40,583 bases of DNA, from contig JAOPYI010000011.1 of NCBI GenBank assembly GCA_025964675.1, positions 1-40,583 on the forward strand, read 5' to 3'. Shown piece after piece: positions 23,576 through 31,713 of this stretch. Within the stretch, counting starts at the first letter, position 1. Every line of letters starts with the position of its first letter. A program made the position numbers and the translations under genes. This DNA comes from Sphaerisporangium sp. (GTDB lineage Bacteria; Actinomycetota; Actinomycetes; Streptosporangiales; Streptosporangiaceae). The notes under the pieces were generated by a model. That model searched no databases. It saw only the letters and a program-made list of their open reading frames with translations, and had not been told where the DNA came from.

Positions 23576-24583
23576 GTGCCTGACCCAAACGCTCGTGATC
23601 TGGTGGTCATCGCGGCTTCGGCGGGCGGGGTCGAAGCCCTTCGCCACCTGCTGGCCGAGCTCCCCCCCGACCTTCCGGCCTCCGTTCTGATCGTGCTGCA
23701 CGTGCCCGCGCACGGGAGCAGCGCGCTGGCCGGCATCCTGGACCGCGCGGGACCGCTGAAGGCCGCCGCCGCGACCGACGCCGAGCTTCTGCGGCACGGC
23801 CGCGTCTACGTCGCTCCGCCCGACCGCCATCTGCTGGTCCAGGCCGGCGTCATACGGCTGTCACGCGGTCCCCGGCACAACGGCCATCGCCCGGCCGCCG
23901 ACCCCCTGTTCCTCAGCGCCGCGCTCGAAGGCGGTCCCCGTACGCTCGCCGTGGTGCTCAGCGGCACGCTCGACGACGGAGCCCGCGGCTGCGCCGCCGT
24001 GGAACGGCACCACGGCGCCGTCGCCGTACAGGACCCTGATCAGAGCGCGTTCGACGGGATGCCGCGGGCGGCCGTCGCCGCGACACGGAAAGCCGAGGTG
24101 CTCCCCGTGAAGGGGATCGCCCAGTGGATCGCACGGCAGAGCCGGAGCGCCGCCATGGAGGCGTCCGTGGACGACCCGGAGGCCGAGCGTGAAGTGACCC
24201 TGTTCCTGGCAAACGGTGCGGCTCAGACGCCCGAAGGCAACTTGACCGGATTCAGTTGTCCTGAGTGCGGTGGGCCGATATACGAGACGCAGGCCAGGTC
24301 CGGTCCGCGCTACGAGTGCCGGGTAGGCCACGGCTGGTCCTCTGAGAGCATGGTCGCCGGCCAGTCCGAGGCGGTCGAGCGGGCGCTGTGGGTGGCCATC
24401 CTCCGGCTGGAGGAGCGGTTGCGACTGCTGGAACGCATGATCAAGCGGGCGGAGGAGCAGGGCCGGACGTACTCCTCCCAGCACATGGCCGAGGAGGTCG
24501 AACAGACCAGAGACGCGCTGCGGACCATGCGTATATTGCAGTCACGCATCAGCGAAGCAGACCGTGGCGTTGTCTTCCCATAG
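23576..24583 (+). CDS. CheB-type methylesterase without receiver domain, with zinc-ribbon tail
   Basis: A 335-aa protein. The CheB methylesterase/deamidase fold fills residues 8-190. The catalytic triad is complete: Ser15 in IAASAGGVEAL, His42 in VLHVPAHGSSAL, and Asp134 in VLSGTLDDGARG. The N-terminal receiver domain of chemotaxis CheB is missing. Residues about 225-255 contain CPECGG and a following YECRVGHGW, suggesting a small zinc site. A helical C-terminus follows (about 265-330, heptad-like EERLRLLERMIKRAEEQ). The start is GTG 23576; an overlapping ATG at 23574 is in another frame. It pairs with the CheR-like gene 30 bp downstream. No methyl-accepting receptor is encoded nearby, so its substrate is unknown. 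Confidence 0.9.
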   Translation: MPDPNARDLVVIAASAGGVEALRHLLAELPPDLPASVLIVLHVPAHGSSALAGILDRAGPLKAAAATDAELLRHGRVYVAPPDRHLLVQAGVIRLSRGPRHNGHRPAADPLFLSAALEGGPRTLAVVLSGTLDDGARGCAAVERHHGAVAVQDPDQSAFDGMPRAAVAATRKAEVLPVKGIAQWIARQSRSAAMEASVDDPEAEREVTLFLANGAAQTPEGNLTGFSCPECGGPIYETQARSGPRYECRVGHGWSSESMVAGQSEAVERALWVAILRLEERLRLLERMIKRAEEQGRTYSSQHMAEEVEQTRDALRTMRILQSRISEADRGVVFP

Positions 24584-24616
24584 CGGTCCCCGGCAGGCAT
24601 AGGCTAGAAGACCGTG

Positions 24617-26494
24617 ATGGCCGGCGAGGACCGTGAATTCGAAGACCTCCTTCTGATGCTGAAGGAGACTCGAGGATTTGATTTTTCCGGATATAAGCGC
24701 ACAACTCTCATGCGCCGTATCGGACGGCGGCTCGAAGCGCTCAAACTCCACCACTACGGCGAGTATCGCGACTATCTCGAGTTGGAGCCGGAGGAGTTCA
24801 ACCGGCTCTTCGACAGCCTGCTGATCAACGTCACCGGCTTCTTCCGCGATCCCGTCGCCTGGCACACGCTGCGCTCGACCGTCATCCCGTCCTTGCTGGA
24901 CAGCAAGGGGGCGGGCGCGGCGATCCGCGTCTGGAGCGCCGGGTGCGCCACCGGTGAGGAGGCCTACAGCCTCGCGATCGCGCTGGCCGAGGAGCTCGGC
25001 ATGGACGGGTTCCGTGAGCGGGTCAAGATCTACGCCACCGACCTGGACGAGAAGGCGCTCCAGGTCGCCCGGTCGGCGGTCTACAGTGAGCGCGACCTGG
25101 AGGAGGTCCCGTCCGAGCTGCGCCCGGTCTACTTCGAGCCGGTGGAGCACGGCTTCGCCTTCCGGCGCGACCTGCGGCGCCAGCTCATCTTCGGGCGCAA
25201 CGATCTGACGCGGGACGCCCCGATCTCCCGCGTCGACCTGCTGCTGGCACGCAACACCCTGATGTACTTCAACTCCGGCACCCAGCGCAGCATCGTCCGC
25301 CGGTTCCACTTCGCCCTGTCCGACCCGGGCTACCTTTTCCTCGGCAAGGCCGAGATGCTGCTCAACCACAGCGACAAGTTCGAACCCGTGGATCTGCGCA
25401 TGCGCATATTCAGGAGGGTCGGAACGTCACCGATCGGTGCCCGGGCACCATGGGGGTCCGGCACGATGCCGCATCGGCAACCGCGTGACCTCGCGCTCCA
25501 CGCCGCGGCGCTCGCCTCGGGCCCGGTCGCGCAGATCGTGGTCGACCGCGCCGGCAAGGTGGCGCTGGTGAACTCCCGCGCCGAGATGCTGTTCAACCTC
25601 AACCCGCGCGACGTCGGCAAGCCGTTCCATGACCTGGAGGTCTCCTACCGGCCCGCCGAGCTGCGCTCGGTGATCGAGCAGGTGCGGACGGAGCTGCGGG
25701 CCGCCGATCTCCAGGACGTCACCTGGCACCGCGCGGGCACCCAGGAGGCCAGCGTCTTCGACATCTCCGTCGTCCCGCTGCTGGACCGGCCGGGCGGGGA
25801 GCTGGCGGGCATCGGCATCAACTTCCACGACGTGACGCGTTACCGCAGGCTCCGTGACGAGCTACAGCAGGCCAACAAGGAGCTGGGGCACGCCTACGAG
25901 GAGCTGCAGTCGCTCAACGAGGAGCTGGAGACCACCAACGAGGAGCTCCAGTCCACCAACGAGGAGCTGGAGACCACCAACGAAGAGCTCCAGTCCACCA
26001 ACGAGGAGCTGGAGACGATCAACGAGGAGCTCCAGTCGACCAACGACGAGCTCCAGCAGATCAACGACACGCTGAACGCCCGCAGCGAGCAGCTCGACCA
26101 GGCCAACACCTTCGTCTCCTCGGTGGTGCGCAGCCTCGGCGACGCCGTCGCGGTGGTGGACGCCGACCTGCGCGTGCTGGTCTGGAGCGCGGGGGCCGAG
26201 GAGCTGTGGGGGCTGCGCCCCGACGAGGCGATCGGCCGCGACCTGACCGACCTGGACATCGGCCTTCCCATCGCCGACTTCCTGCCTCAGCTGCGCCGCA
26301 CGCTGTCTGGGGACGCCCCCGAGTACGTGAAGGGACGTCCCACCGGCATCATGGTGAACGCCGTGAACCGGCGCGGGCGTCCCGCACGGCTCAAGGTCGA
26401 GCTCTCCCGGCTCCACGCCGAGGACGCCTCGCCGAGGGGCATGATCCTGGTGATGAACCTCCTCCCTGAGGACCGGGCCGAGCCGCCGGTCTAG
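24617..26494 (+). CDS. CheR methyltransferase-PAS-coiled coil-PAS fusion protein
   Basis: A 625-aa multi-domain protein. Residues about 5-265 are Che[29 protein letters not shown], the AdoMet loop [35 protein letters not shown] and [15 protein letters not shown] domain covers about 300-410, a heptad coiled coil about 415-485, and a second PAS about 495-615. The coiled coil is a run of [14 protein letters not shown] units, encoded by nearly identical 42-bp repeats. Unlike many CheB/CheR hybrid sensors it has no histidine kinase catalytic domain. The start is ATG 24617, with GTG 24614 directly before it as an alternative. It forms an operon with the CheB gene. Confidence 0.92.
   Translation: MAGEDREFEDLLLMLKETRGFDFSGYKRTTLMRRIGRRLEALKLHHYGEYRDYLELEPEEFNRLFDSLLINVTGFFRDPVAWHTLRSTVIPSLLDSKGAGAAIRVWSAGCATGEEAYSLAIALAEELGMDGFRERVKIYATDLDEKALQVARSAVYSERDLEEVPSELRPVYFEPVEHGFAFRRDLRRQLIFGRNDLTRDAPISRVDLLLARNTLMYFNSGTQRSIVRRFHFALSDPGYLFLGKAEMLLNHSDKFEPVDLRMRIFRRVGTSPIGARAPWGSGTMPHRQPRDLALHAAALASGPVAQIVVDRAGKVALVNSRAEMLFNLNPRDVGKPFHDLEVSYRPAELRSVIEQVRTELRAADLQDVTWHRAGTQEASVFDISVVPLLDRPGGELAGIGINFHDVTRYRRLRDELQQANKELGHAYEELQSLNEELETTNEELQSTNEELETTNEELQSTNEELETINEELQSTNDELQQINDTLNARSEQLDQANTFVSSVVRSLGDAVAVVDADLRVLVWSAGAEELWGLRPDEAIGRDLTDLDIGLPIADFLPQLRRTLSGDAPEYVKGRPTGIMVNAVNRRGRPARLKVELSRLHAEDASPRGMILVMNLLPEDRAEPPV
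25906..26055 (+). repeat. In-frame 42-bp repeats encoding a heptad coiled coil
   Basis: Three to four copies of a 42-bp unit (14 codons, [14 protein letters not shown]-like) lie in tandem inside the CheR-PAS gene. Copies differ by a few silent or conservative changes (gaggag/gaagag, accacc/acgatc), so length variation by slippage is possible. The encoded region is a parallel coiled coil. Confidence 0.85.
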
Positions 26495-26526
26495 AAGGGA
26501 TTGGTCATCCGGTCTACCCGGAGCCG

Positions 26527-26743
26527 TCAGCCTCGCGAGCGGCGCAGCCCGTGAGCCGCGGCCTCGATGCGGTCGCGGGCCTCAAGCAGGCAGGCGGCGA
26601 CGTCCTTCTCCCGCTCGGGGGTCAGCCGGGGGATGGGCACCGAGCAGCTGATGGCGTCCCTGTGCGGGTCGGTGATGCGGAGCGCGACACCTCGCCCCGG
26701 CCGCCGTCGCCAGTTCCACCGCTGCGTTCACGGTCTCAGCCAT
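26527..26743 (-). pseudogene. Remnant of an IclR-family regulator (C-terminal piece, frameshifted)
   Basis: The reverse strand gives VALRITDPHRDAISCSVPIP then [19 protein letters not shown], ending GLRRSRG and a stop at 26527-26529. This matches the last part of the IclR effector domain. The frame has no start of its own. An ATG at 26743, two bases after the uronate dehydrogenase stop, opens AETVNAAVELATAAG, which resembles an earlier IclR segment but is in a different frame. The DNA-binding domain and the middle of the effector domain are gone. It looks like a deleted and frameshifted former regulator of the neighbouring sugar-acid gene. Confidence 0.65.
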
Positions 26744-26745
26744 GG

Positions 26746-27549
26746 TCACCGCTTCCTTGCCGTGAGGTTGTCGACGTCGAGTTCCGGGCGGCAGAAGGCG
26801 CCGCCAAGCAGCGAGTGGGCGAGGTCCCCGGGGTCCGGCTCGCCGTGCCGGGCGATGAGCTCATCCGCGAACACCTCAGCGTCGTCCTTTGGCTCGTAGC
26901 CGATGGCGTGGCCCTCCTCCAGGGACCACCAGCGCCGGGTATTGGCGGAGATGCCCCAGACGACGTGGAATCCCTCGGCGGCCAGCGACGCCTCGACCAG
27001 CCGGGCGCAGTCGTCGGGGGACAGCCAGGTGGACAGCATGCGCGGCTCCTTCGGCCGCTGTAAGCACGAGCCGATGCGCAGGCATGTCACGGCCAGGCCG
27101 TACCGGTCGTGGTAGAGCGAGCCGAGCGCCTCAAGCGTGACCTTGCTGACGCCGTAGAAGGTGTCAGGTCGCGGGAACAGGTAGTCGGGGGCTTCGGCCG
27201 TCCGCCGGTGGAACCCGGCGGCGTGGTTGCTGCTCGCCAGCACGACGTGGCGGATCCCGCCCTTGCGTGCCGCCTCCAGCACCACGTAGGTGCCGTTGAT
27301 GTTGACCTCCAGCATGTCCGCCCACGGCTGTTCCTGGCTGTGGCCACCCAGGTGGAGCACGGCGTCGACGCCGTCCATGGCCCTGGCCATCGTGTCCGGG
27401 TCTGTGACGTCGGCCGTCATGGCCTCCTCGCCCCGCCCGGGTTCGACAGGGACGATGTCGAGCAGGCGCAGGACCCGTCCCTCCTGGGCCAGCCGTGGCC
27501 GCAGAAGTGTGCCGACGCCGCCCGCGGCGCCCGTCATGAGAATTCGCAT
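26746..27549 (-). CDS. udh: Uronate dehydrogenase (NAD-dependent SDR)
   Basis: A 267-aa extended SDR that oxidises D-galacturonate or D-glucuronate to the aldarolactone, first step of oxidative hexuronate breakdown. Evidence: ILMTGAAGGVGTLLRP (NAD site), VDAVLHLGGHSQEQPW, the family block VVLASSNHAAGFH, catalytic FYGVSKVTLEALG, and LRIGSCLQRPKEPRMLSTWLSPDD with HVVWGISANTRRWW, both closely resembling the characterised Agrobacterium enzyme. Start 27549 (MRILMTG) has AGGAGA upstream; an ATG six codons earlier is less well placed. Both flanks hold gene remnants, so it may be the survivor of a larger uronate operon. Confidence 0.9.
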   Translation of the reverse strand: MRILMTGAAGGVGTLLRPRLAQEGRVLRLLDIVPVEPGRGEEAMTADVTDPDTMARAMDGVDAVLHLGGHSQEQPWADMLEVNINGTYVVLEAARKGGIRHVVLASSNHAAGFHRRTAEAPDYLFPRPDTFYGVSKVTLEALGSLYHDRYGLAVTCLRIGSCLQRPKEPRMLSTWLSPDDCARLVEASLAAEGFHVVWGISANTRRWWSLEEGHAIGYEPKDDAEVFADELIARHGEPDPGDLAHSLLGGAFCRPELDVDNLTARKR

Positions 27550-27628
27550 GTGTCTCCTGTCAGGCATGTATCTCGGTCAGCTGTATTTTCGGTCATAGGT
27601 GTGTTTGGGGTCGGGCTCAGATCGCGCC

Positions 27629-27760
27629 ATGTGGAGGGGGTCGCCGCCTCGACTGACGCCAACATCGCCGCTGGACTGATGGTCCTGGTCGCCGCGACCG
27701 CCTGCGGCTCCTCGGGATCCTCTGCCGATGACTCCCTCCAGATCTGGGGCCACCGGACTT
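27629..27760 (+). pseudogene. Remnant N-terminus of a solute-binding lipoprotein
   Basis: ATG 27679 reads MVLVAATACGSSGSSADDSLQIWGH: the end of a lipoprotein signal peptide with lipobox VAATAC (Cys at 27703-27705), a Ser-rich linker, and the IWG-type start of a sugar-binding ABC protein. The expected first half of the signal (MWRGSPPRLTPTSPL, from 27629) is in another frame. The body is cut off near 27760, just before a terminator and the tRNA operon. It is probably a frameshifted and truncated uptake protein for the same sugar acid as udh. Confidence 0.5.
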
Positions 27761-27771
27761 CAGGAAAAGCG

Positions 27772-27800
27772 GAATCCCCAGGCCACAGGCCTGGGGATTC
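27772..27800 (-). terminator. 13-bp perfect hairpin terminator of the tRNA operon
   Basis: GAATCCCCAGGCC (27772-27784) and GGCCTGGGGATTC (27788-27800) pair fully around ACA. It lies five bases past the 3' end of tRNA-Val on the minus strand. On that strand a few T-containing bases follow (gcttttcc), consistent with intrinsic termination. Confidence 0.85.
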
Positions 27801-27805
27801 AGGGG

Positions 27806-27877
27806 TGGGCGATACTGGGATTGAACCAGTGGCCTCTACCGTGTCAAGGTAGCGCTCTCCCACTGAGCTAATCGCCC
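27806..27877 (-). tRNA. tRNA-Val (anticodon GAC)
   Basis: 72 nt. The acceptor stem GGGCGAT/ATCGCCC is perfect with discriminator A. The D-arm has GCTC AGTGGGA GAGC, the anticodon arm CTACC-TTGACAC-GGTAG puts GAC at 34-36, and the T-arm is CTGGTTCAATCCCAG. CCA is not encoded. It is the last gene of a Gly-Cys-Val operon. Confidence 0.97.
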
Positions 27878-27894
27878 GCGTACGCTAAAAACAG

Positions 27895-27965
27895 AGGTGG
27901 AGACGGGATTTGAACCCGTGTACGCGGCTTTGCAGGCCGCTGCCTCGCCTCTCGGCCACTCCACC
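27895..27965 (-). tRNA. tRNA-Cys (anticodon GCA)
   Basis: 71 nt. The acceptor stem is GGTGGAG/CTCCACC with discriminator U, the usual Cys identity base. The anticodon arm GCGGC-CTGCAAA-GCCGC places GCA, and the T-arm contains GGGTTCAAATCCC. CCA is not encoded. Confidence 0.97.
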
Positions 27966-27997
27966 GGGCTAGGCCTCGTCTCCACAAGGCCTCTCCG

Positions 27998-28070
27998 AGC
28001 GGACGACGGGATTCGAACCCGCGACCCTCACCTTGGCAAGGTGATGCTCTACCAGCTGAGCCACGTCCGC
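27998..28070 (-). tRNA. tRNA-Gly (anticodon GCC)
   Basis: 73 nt. The acceptor stem is GCGGACG/CGTCCGC with discriminator U. The anticodon arm TCACC-TTGCCAA-GGTGA gives GCC, and the T-arm is GCGGGTTCGAATCCCGC-like. It is first gene of the tRNA operon; its promoter should lie between 28071 and 28200. Confidence 0.97.
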
Positions 28071-28265
28071 ATGATCAGCCGGTGAACACCCGGCCTCACG
28101 CAGAGAACTCTAGCGAATCCCGGCCAACTCCCCAAACCGACGCCCACCGCCCCGCTCCGCGTACGAGGTGATCCACACGCCCGGACAGATCCGGGCCAGC
28201 CGCGATGTTCTCCTGTAAGGGGCTAACATCCAATACGCCAGTTACCTAAGCGAGAGAGTGACACC

Positions 28266-29813
28266 ATGCGCGACAACGAGGTCGTGAACGTCGGTCCGGA
28301 ACCGCTGAGCTTCGCCGACGTGGTGCAGGTCGCCCGCCACGGTGCCGCCGTACGCCTCACCGACGAGGCGCTCACGGCCATGGCCCGGGCCCGCGCCCGC
28401 GTGGACGAGCTCGCCGCGAGCCCCACTCCCGCCTACGGCGTCTCGACGGGGTTCGGCGCGCTCGCCACGCGGCACATCGACCCCGAGCTCCGCGCGCAGC
28501 TGCAGCGGTCCCTGGTCCGCTCCCACGCCGCCGGGTCCGGCCCGGAGGTCGAGGCCGAGGTCGTCCGCGCGATGATGCTCCTTCGCCTGCACACCCTGGC
28601 CACCGGACACACCGGCGTGCGGCCCTCCACCGCCCAGGTCCTCGCGGGCCTGATCAGCACCGGCATCACCCCGGTCGTCCACGAGTACGGAAGCCTCGGC
28701 TGCTCCGGCGACCTCGCGCCGCTCTCCCACGTCGCCCTCGCCCTCATGGGGGAGGGGCCGGTGCGTGACCGCGACGGCGAGCTGAAGACCGCCCGTGAGG
28801 CGATGAAGCCGGTGGGCCTCGAGCCGGTCGAGCTGGCAGCCAAGGAGGGCCTTGCCCTGATTAACGGCACCGACGGCATGCTAGGGATGCTCGTGCTCGC
28901 CCTGGACGACCTGTCGGCGCTCCTCAAGGTCGCCGACGTCAGCGCGGCCATGAGCGTGGAGGCGCTGCTCGGCACCGACCGCGTGTTCGCCCCCGAGCTC
29001 CAGGCCCTGCGCCCCCATCCGGGCCAGGCGGCCTCCGCCGCCAACCTCCGCGCGCTGCTGCGCGACTCGGGGATCATGGCCTCGCACCGCGACGACTCGT
29101 GCACCCGGGTCCAGGACGCCTACTCGCTGCGCTGCGCCCCGCAGGTCGCAGGGGCCGCCCGTGACACCGCAGACCACGCCGCCACCGTGGCGGGCAGGGA
29201 GCTGGCCTCGGCCGTCGACAACCCCGTGGTGCTGGACGACGGCCGGGTGGAGTCCAACGGCAACTTCCACGGCGCCCCGGTGGGCTACGTGCTCGACTTC
29301 CTGGCCATCGCCGTGGCCGACGTCGCCTCGATGGCCGAGCGGCGTACCGACCGCATGCTGGACATCGCCCGCAGCCACGGCCTGCCCGCGTTCCTCGCCG
29401 AGGACCCGGGCGTCGACTCCGGGCACATGATCGCGCAGTACACCCAGGCGGCGATCGTCTCGGAGCTGAAGCGCCTCGCCGTACCGGCCAGCGTCGACTC
29501 GATCCCCAGCTCGGCCATGCAGGAGGACCACGTCTCCATGGGCTGGTCGGCGGCGCGCAAGCTGCGCCGCTCGCTCGACGGGCTCACGCGCGTGCTCGCC
29601 ATCGAGATCCTGACCGCCGCCCGTGCCATAGACCTGCGCCACCCGCACCAGCCGGCCCCCGCCACCGGTGCCGTGGTCGCCGCCCTCCGCCAGGAGGTGC
29701 CGGGCCCGGGCCCCGACCGGTTCCTCGCTCCCGAGATCGAGTCGGTCACCCGGCTGGTCGCCGACGGCACCGTGCTCACCGCCGCCGAGTCGGTCACCGG
29801 CCCCCTCGCCTGA
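28266..29813 (+). CDS. hutH: Histidine ammonia-lyase
   Basis: A 515-aa enzyme that converts L-histidine to urocanate and ammonia, first step of histidine degradation. The fold is complete: AYGVSTGFGALATRHI near residue 57, the MIO cofactor site LGCSGDLAPLSHVALALMGEG near 144, ALINGTDGMLGML, the QDAYSLRCAPQVAG block, and SNGNFHGAPVGYVLDFLAIAVADVASM followed by the QEDHVSMGW motif. The MIO tripeptide is Cys-Ser-Gly rather than Ala-Ser-Gly; I recall Cys variants from actinobacterial enzymes. GAGAGAG precedes ATG 28266. No hutU, hutI or hut regulator is next to it, so the rest of the pathway must lie elsewhere. Confidence 0.96.
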   Translation: MRDNEVVNVGPEPLSFADVVQVARHGAAVRLTDEALTAMARARARVDELAASPTPAYGVSTGFGALATRHIDPELRAQLQRSLVRSHAAGSGPEVEAEVVRAMMLLRLHTLATGHTGVRPSTAQVLAGLISTGITPVVHEYGSLGCSGDLAPLSHVALALMGEGPVRDRDGELKTAREAMKPVGLEPVELAAKEGLALINGTDGMLGMLVLALDDLSALLKVADVSAAMSVEALLGTDRVFAPELQALRPHPGQAASAANLRALLRDSGIMASHRDDSCTRVQDAYSLRCAPQVAGAARDTADHAATVAGRELASAVDNPVVLDDGRVESNGNFHGAPVGYVLDFLAIAVADVASMAERRTDRMLDIARSHGLPAFLAEDPGVDSGHMIAQYTQAAIVSELKRLAVPASVDSIPSSAMQEDHVSMGWSAARKLRRSLDGLTRVLAIEILTAARAIDLRHPHQPAPATGAVVAALRQEVPGPGPDRFLAPEIESVTRLVADGTVLTAAESVTGPLA

Positions 29814-30082
29814 GCCGTACGGCTGAGCGCCTACCCGTGGTGCCTCATTGAGCTGCCACGGGCGGTTACACAGCGCTATCATCCATTACGGATGACTGGT
29901 CAGAGGTCAGCAACTCCGTTCCGCGCCGGTGCGCGAGGGCCAACCACGTCAGAATGTGCGCGGCGATCGTGAGCCGGCAGTTCGCTGCCATCGTCCCTCC
30001 TGCTGTAACAGCCTCTTTTACAGTCGAGGGGTCTCAACCGGGCGCCCATCCCGGGCGTTTCTGGAATACTGACAACAGCTCA

Positions 30083-30970
30083 TTAAGTGGTGGAGAGTGT
30101 GTCGCCGAGAAGGCCGGCGGTGGTCTCCCACAGTTCACGCTGAATCGCCGCGGAGCCTCCTGGTTCCGGGCAGGTGAGGGGCTTCGCGTCCTTGACGGAG
30201 AAATAGCCGCTGGTGGCGGTGGTCAATGCGGGGTCGGTCGCGAGCCGCACGATGATTCCGGCGCCACGCTGAGGATCGCCGATATTCAATCGTGTCAGGA
30301 TCTTTTCCAGGATCCCGGAGAAGGGCAGCTCGCGTCCAAGGCCGCTCGTATTGAAGCCCGGGTCGCAGCAGTTCGCGGTAACTCCGGTGCCTGCCAGCCG
30401 CCTGCCGAGCTCTTGGGTGAACATGATGTCCATCAGCTTCGACCGGCCGTAGAGCTTCGAGGATTCCCACCGGCTGTAGTCGTCGACGAGGGTGAGATCC
30501 CGCGCAAGGTCGATGCCGCCGGAATGCCGAGAAGCCTCGGAGGCGACGGTGACGACCCTGGCGGGCGCCGAAGCCACGAGCTTGTCGCGAAGAACGGCGG
30601 TGAGCACCCACGGGGCGAGGTAGTTCACCGCGATCATTTCGGCGAAGCCTTCATGCGTGATCCGCTGGGAGAACGCGTGCACCCCGGCGTTGTTGACCAG
30701 CACGTCGATCCGCTCGAATCGTGTGTCGATCTCCTGCCCGGCCCGGCGAACATCCTTCAAGGATGCCAGGTCGGCGAGGAACAGTTCGACCGGAGTGCCC
30801 GGAGCGATCTGATCGATATCCCGGCGCAGGGTTTCCGCCCTCGCCGGGTCGCGGGCGACGATGCCGAGGCGGGCACCGCGGCGGGCCAGCTCCAGGGTGG
30901 CGAGCTTGCCGAGGCCGCTGGTGGCCCCCGTCAAGACGATGACAGGTCGGTCGTCCATCTCCGGCTCCAT
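30083..30970 (-). CDS. Short-chain dehydrogenase/reductase (retinol-dehydrogenase-like)
   Basis: A 295-aa classical SDR. The cofactor site is VLTGATSGLGKLATLELARRG, with NNAGVHAFSQ for the core. The catalytic residues are Ser in VVTVASEASRHSGG and Tyr-Lys in KLYGRSKLMD. CDPGFNTSGLG closes the active site. The RxR-like residue after beta-2 (VARDPARAE) favours NADP. The substrate is unknown; hydrophobic ketones or aldehydes are usual in the group. Codon use looks less GC-rich than the neighbours. It is divergent from a MarR regulator with two palindromic operators between, so it is probably induced by a small molecule that the MarR protein binds. Start 30970 or 30958 are both possible. Confidence 0.9.
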   Translation of the reverse strand: MEPEMDDRPVIVLTGATSGLGKLATLELARRGARLGIVARDPARAETLRRDIDQIAPGTPVELFLADLASLKDVRRAGQEIDTRFERIDVLVNNAGVHAFSQRITHEGFAEMIAVNYLAPWVLTAVLRDKLVASAPARVVTVASEASRHSGGIDLARDLTLVDDYSRWESSKLYGRSKLMDIMFTQELGRRLAGTGVTANCCDPGFNTSGLGRELPFSGILEKILTRLNIGDPQRGAGIIVRLATDPALTTATSGYFSVKDAKPLTCPEPGGSAAIQRELWETTAGLLGDTLSTT

Positions 30971-30974
30971 ATCC

Positions 30975-30986
30975 TGAGGTACCTCA
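30975..30986. promoter_or_regulatory. MarR-type operator O1, palindrome TGAGGTACCTCA
   Basis: A perfect 12-bp palindrome five bases before the SDR start codon at 30970. An identical copy lies 27 bp away. Its place between divergent SDR and MarR genes marks it as the likely MarR-protein site. Confidence 0.8.
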
Positions 30987-31001
30987 TTAAAGTAGCATTA
31001 C

Positions 31002-31013
31002 TGAGGTACCTCA
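31002..31013. promoter_or_regulatory. MarR-type operator O2, palindrome TGAGGTACCTCA
   Basis: Second exact copy of the 12-bp palindrome, about 30 bp before the MarR start. The 27-bp period is about two and a half helical turns, so dimers on O1 and O2 would lie on different faces. The AT-rich spacer (ATTAAAGTAGCATTAC) probably holds the -10 elements of both divergent promoters. Confidence 0.8.
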
Positions 31014-31044
31014 CCGAATAGGCCCAGCCGGGGGAGTGATGACC

Positions 31045-31479
31045 ATGGACGATCGGCCCGAGGCGGAGCGCGTGGGACTGCGATACCTATCGACGGCCTA
31101 CCGAGTACGCAGGGTGGTCGACGAGCACATGATGGCGGGCGGGCTCTCCCTCGCACGCACCAAGGCCCTGCGGGTGCTCGATCGGAAGGGTCCGCTCCGT
31201 CAGGCGTCCCTGGCCGCGGAGCTGGGCATGGCAGCGCGTTCGGTGACCCAGGCGGTCGAGGCGCTGGAACGGGACGGGCTCATCAAACGAGGCTCGGATC
31301 CGGCGGACGGGCGCGCCAAGATGGTCGTCCTCACCGAGGAAGGTTCCAAGGCACTCGCCATGGGCACGGCCGCTGGAGAGCAGGTACTCCAGCGGATATT
31401 CGGTGCGCTCGGACAGAAGCAGCTGGACACCTTGGACACGTTGCTCACCGCCGTCGACGACGCCACTGCCGCGCTGTGA
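31045..31479 (+). CDS. MarR-family transcriptional regulator
   Basis: A 144-aa winged-helix regulator. It has the dimerisation helices at both ends, the recognition region LRQASLAAELGMAARSVTQAVEALERDGLI (about 52-81) and the wing RGSDPADGRAKMVVLTEEG. The start at 31045 is chosen because GGGGGAG ends eight bases before it; in-frame GTG 31036 and ATG 31039 lie too near that site. It is divergent from the SDR gene, with two identical palindromes in the shared promoter. It most likely represses both genes and releases on binding a phenolic or other lipophilic ligand (family knowledge; ligand unknown). Confidence 0.92.
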   Translation: MDDRPEAERVGLRYLSTAYRVRRVVDEHMMAGGLSLARTKALRVLDRKGPLRQASLAAELGMAARSVTQAVEALERDGLIKRGSDPADGRAKMVVLTEEGSKALAMGTAAGEQVLQRIFGALGQKQLDTLDTLLTAVDDATAAL

Positions 31480-31546
31480 GACGTCGCTGCATGAAAAGAG
31501 CCCCGAAGACCGGAAGAGCAGGCGTGGCAAGGCGGGGAGCGAGGAA

Positions 31547-31574
31547 TGGTGGCTCGGCCGGGGCCGAGCCACCA
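31547..31574 (+). terminator. 12-bp perfect hairpin terminator after marR
   Basis: TGGTGGCTCGGC (31547-31558) and GCCGAGCCACCA (31563-31574) pair without mismatch around CGGG, about 70 bp after the MarR stop. There is no U-tract. It separates the MarR gene from pabB. Confidence 0.8.
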
Positions 31575-31713
31575 GCACCTTGATGGCCGTGAGGTCACTG
31601 TCGGCGGGCAGGTACGGAGGTCAGGGAGCCGGGCGGGTGCAGGGGATCACCGAACCGGAGGCTCCCGGGATCGGTGGCGCGAGGAGGGGGTCGGGGCGCG
31701 GGAGAATGGAAGG

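Noticed and set aside
25906-26055. Possible CRISPR or minisatellite outside a gene
   Set aside because: The repeats are in frame inside the CheR-PAS gene and encode heptads; there are no unique spacers.
26505-26520. CCGGTCTACCCGG as a further DasR-like site
   Set aside because: The right half lacks the TATACC/AGACC form and it lies between a gene end and a pseudogene, not in a promoter.
27109-27852. Forward 247-codon frame across udh
   Set aside because: Most of it is antisense to udh and its end runs into tRNA-Val; only the lipoprotein-like piece at 27679-27760 is informative.
29814-30082. Possible small gene between hutH and the SDR gene
   Set aside because: No frame here has a ribosome-binding site or recognisable product. 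I see only the short palindrome AGCCGTACGGCT overlapping the hutH stop.
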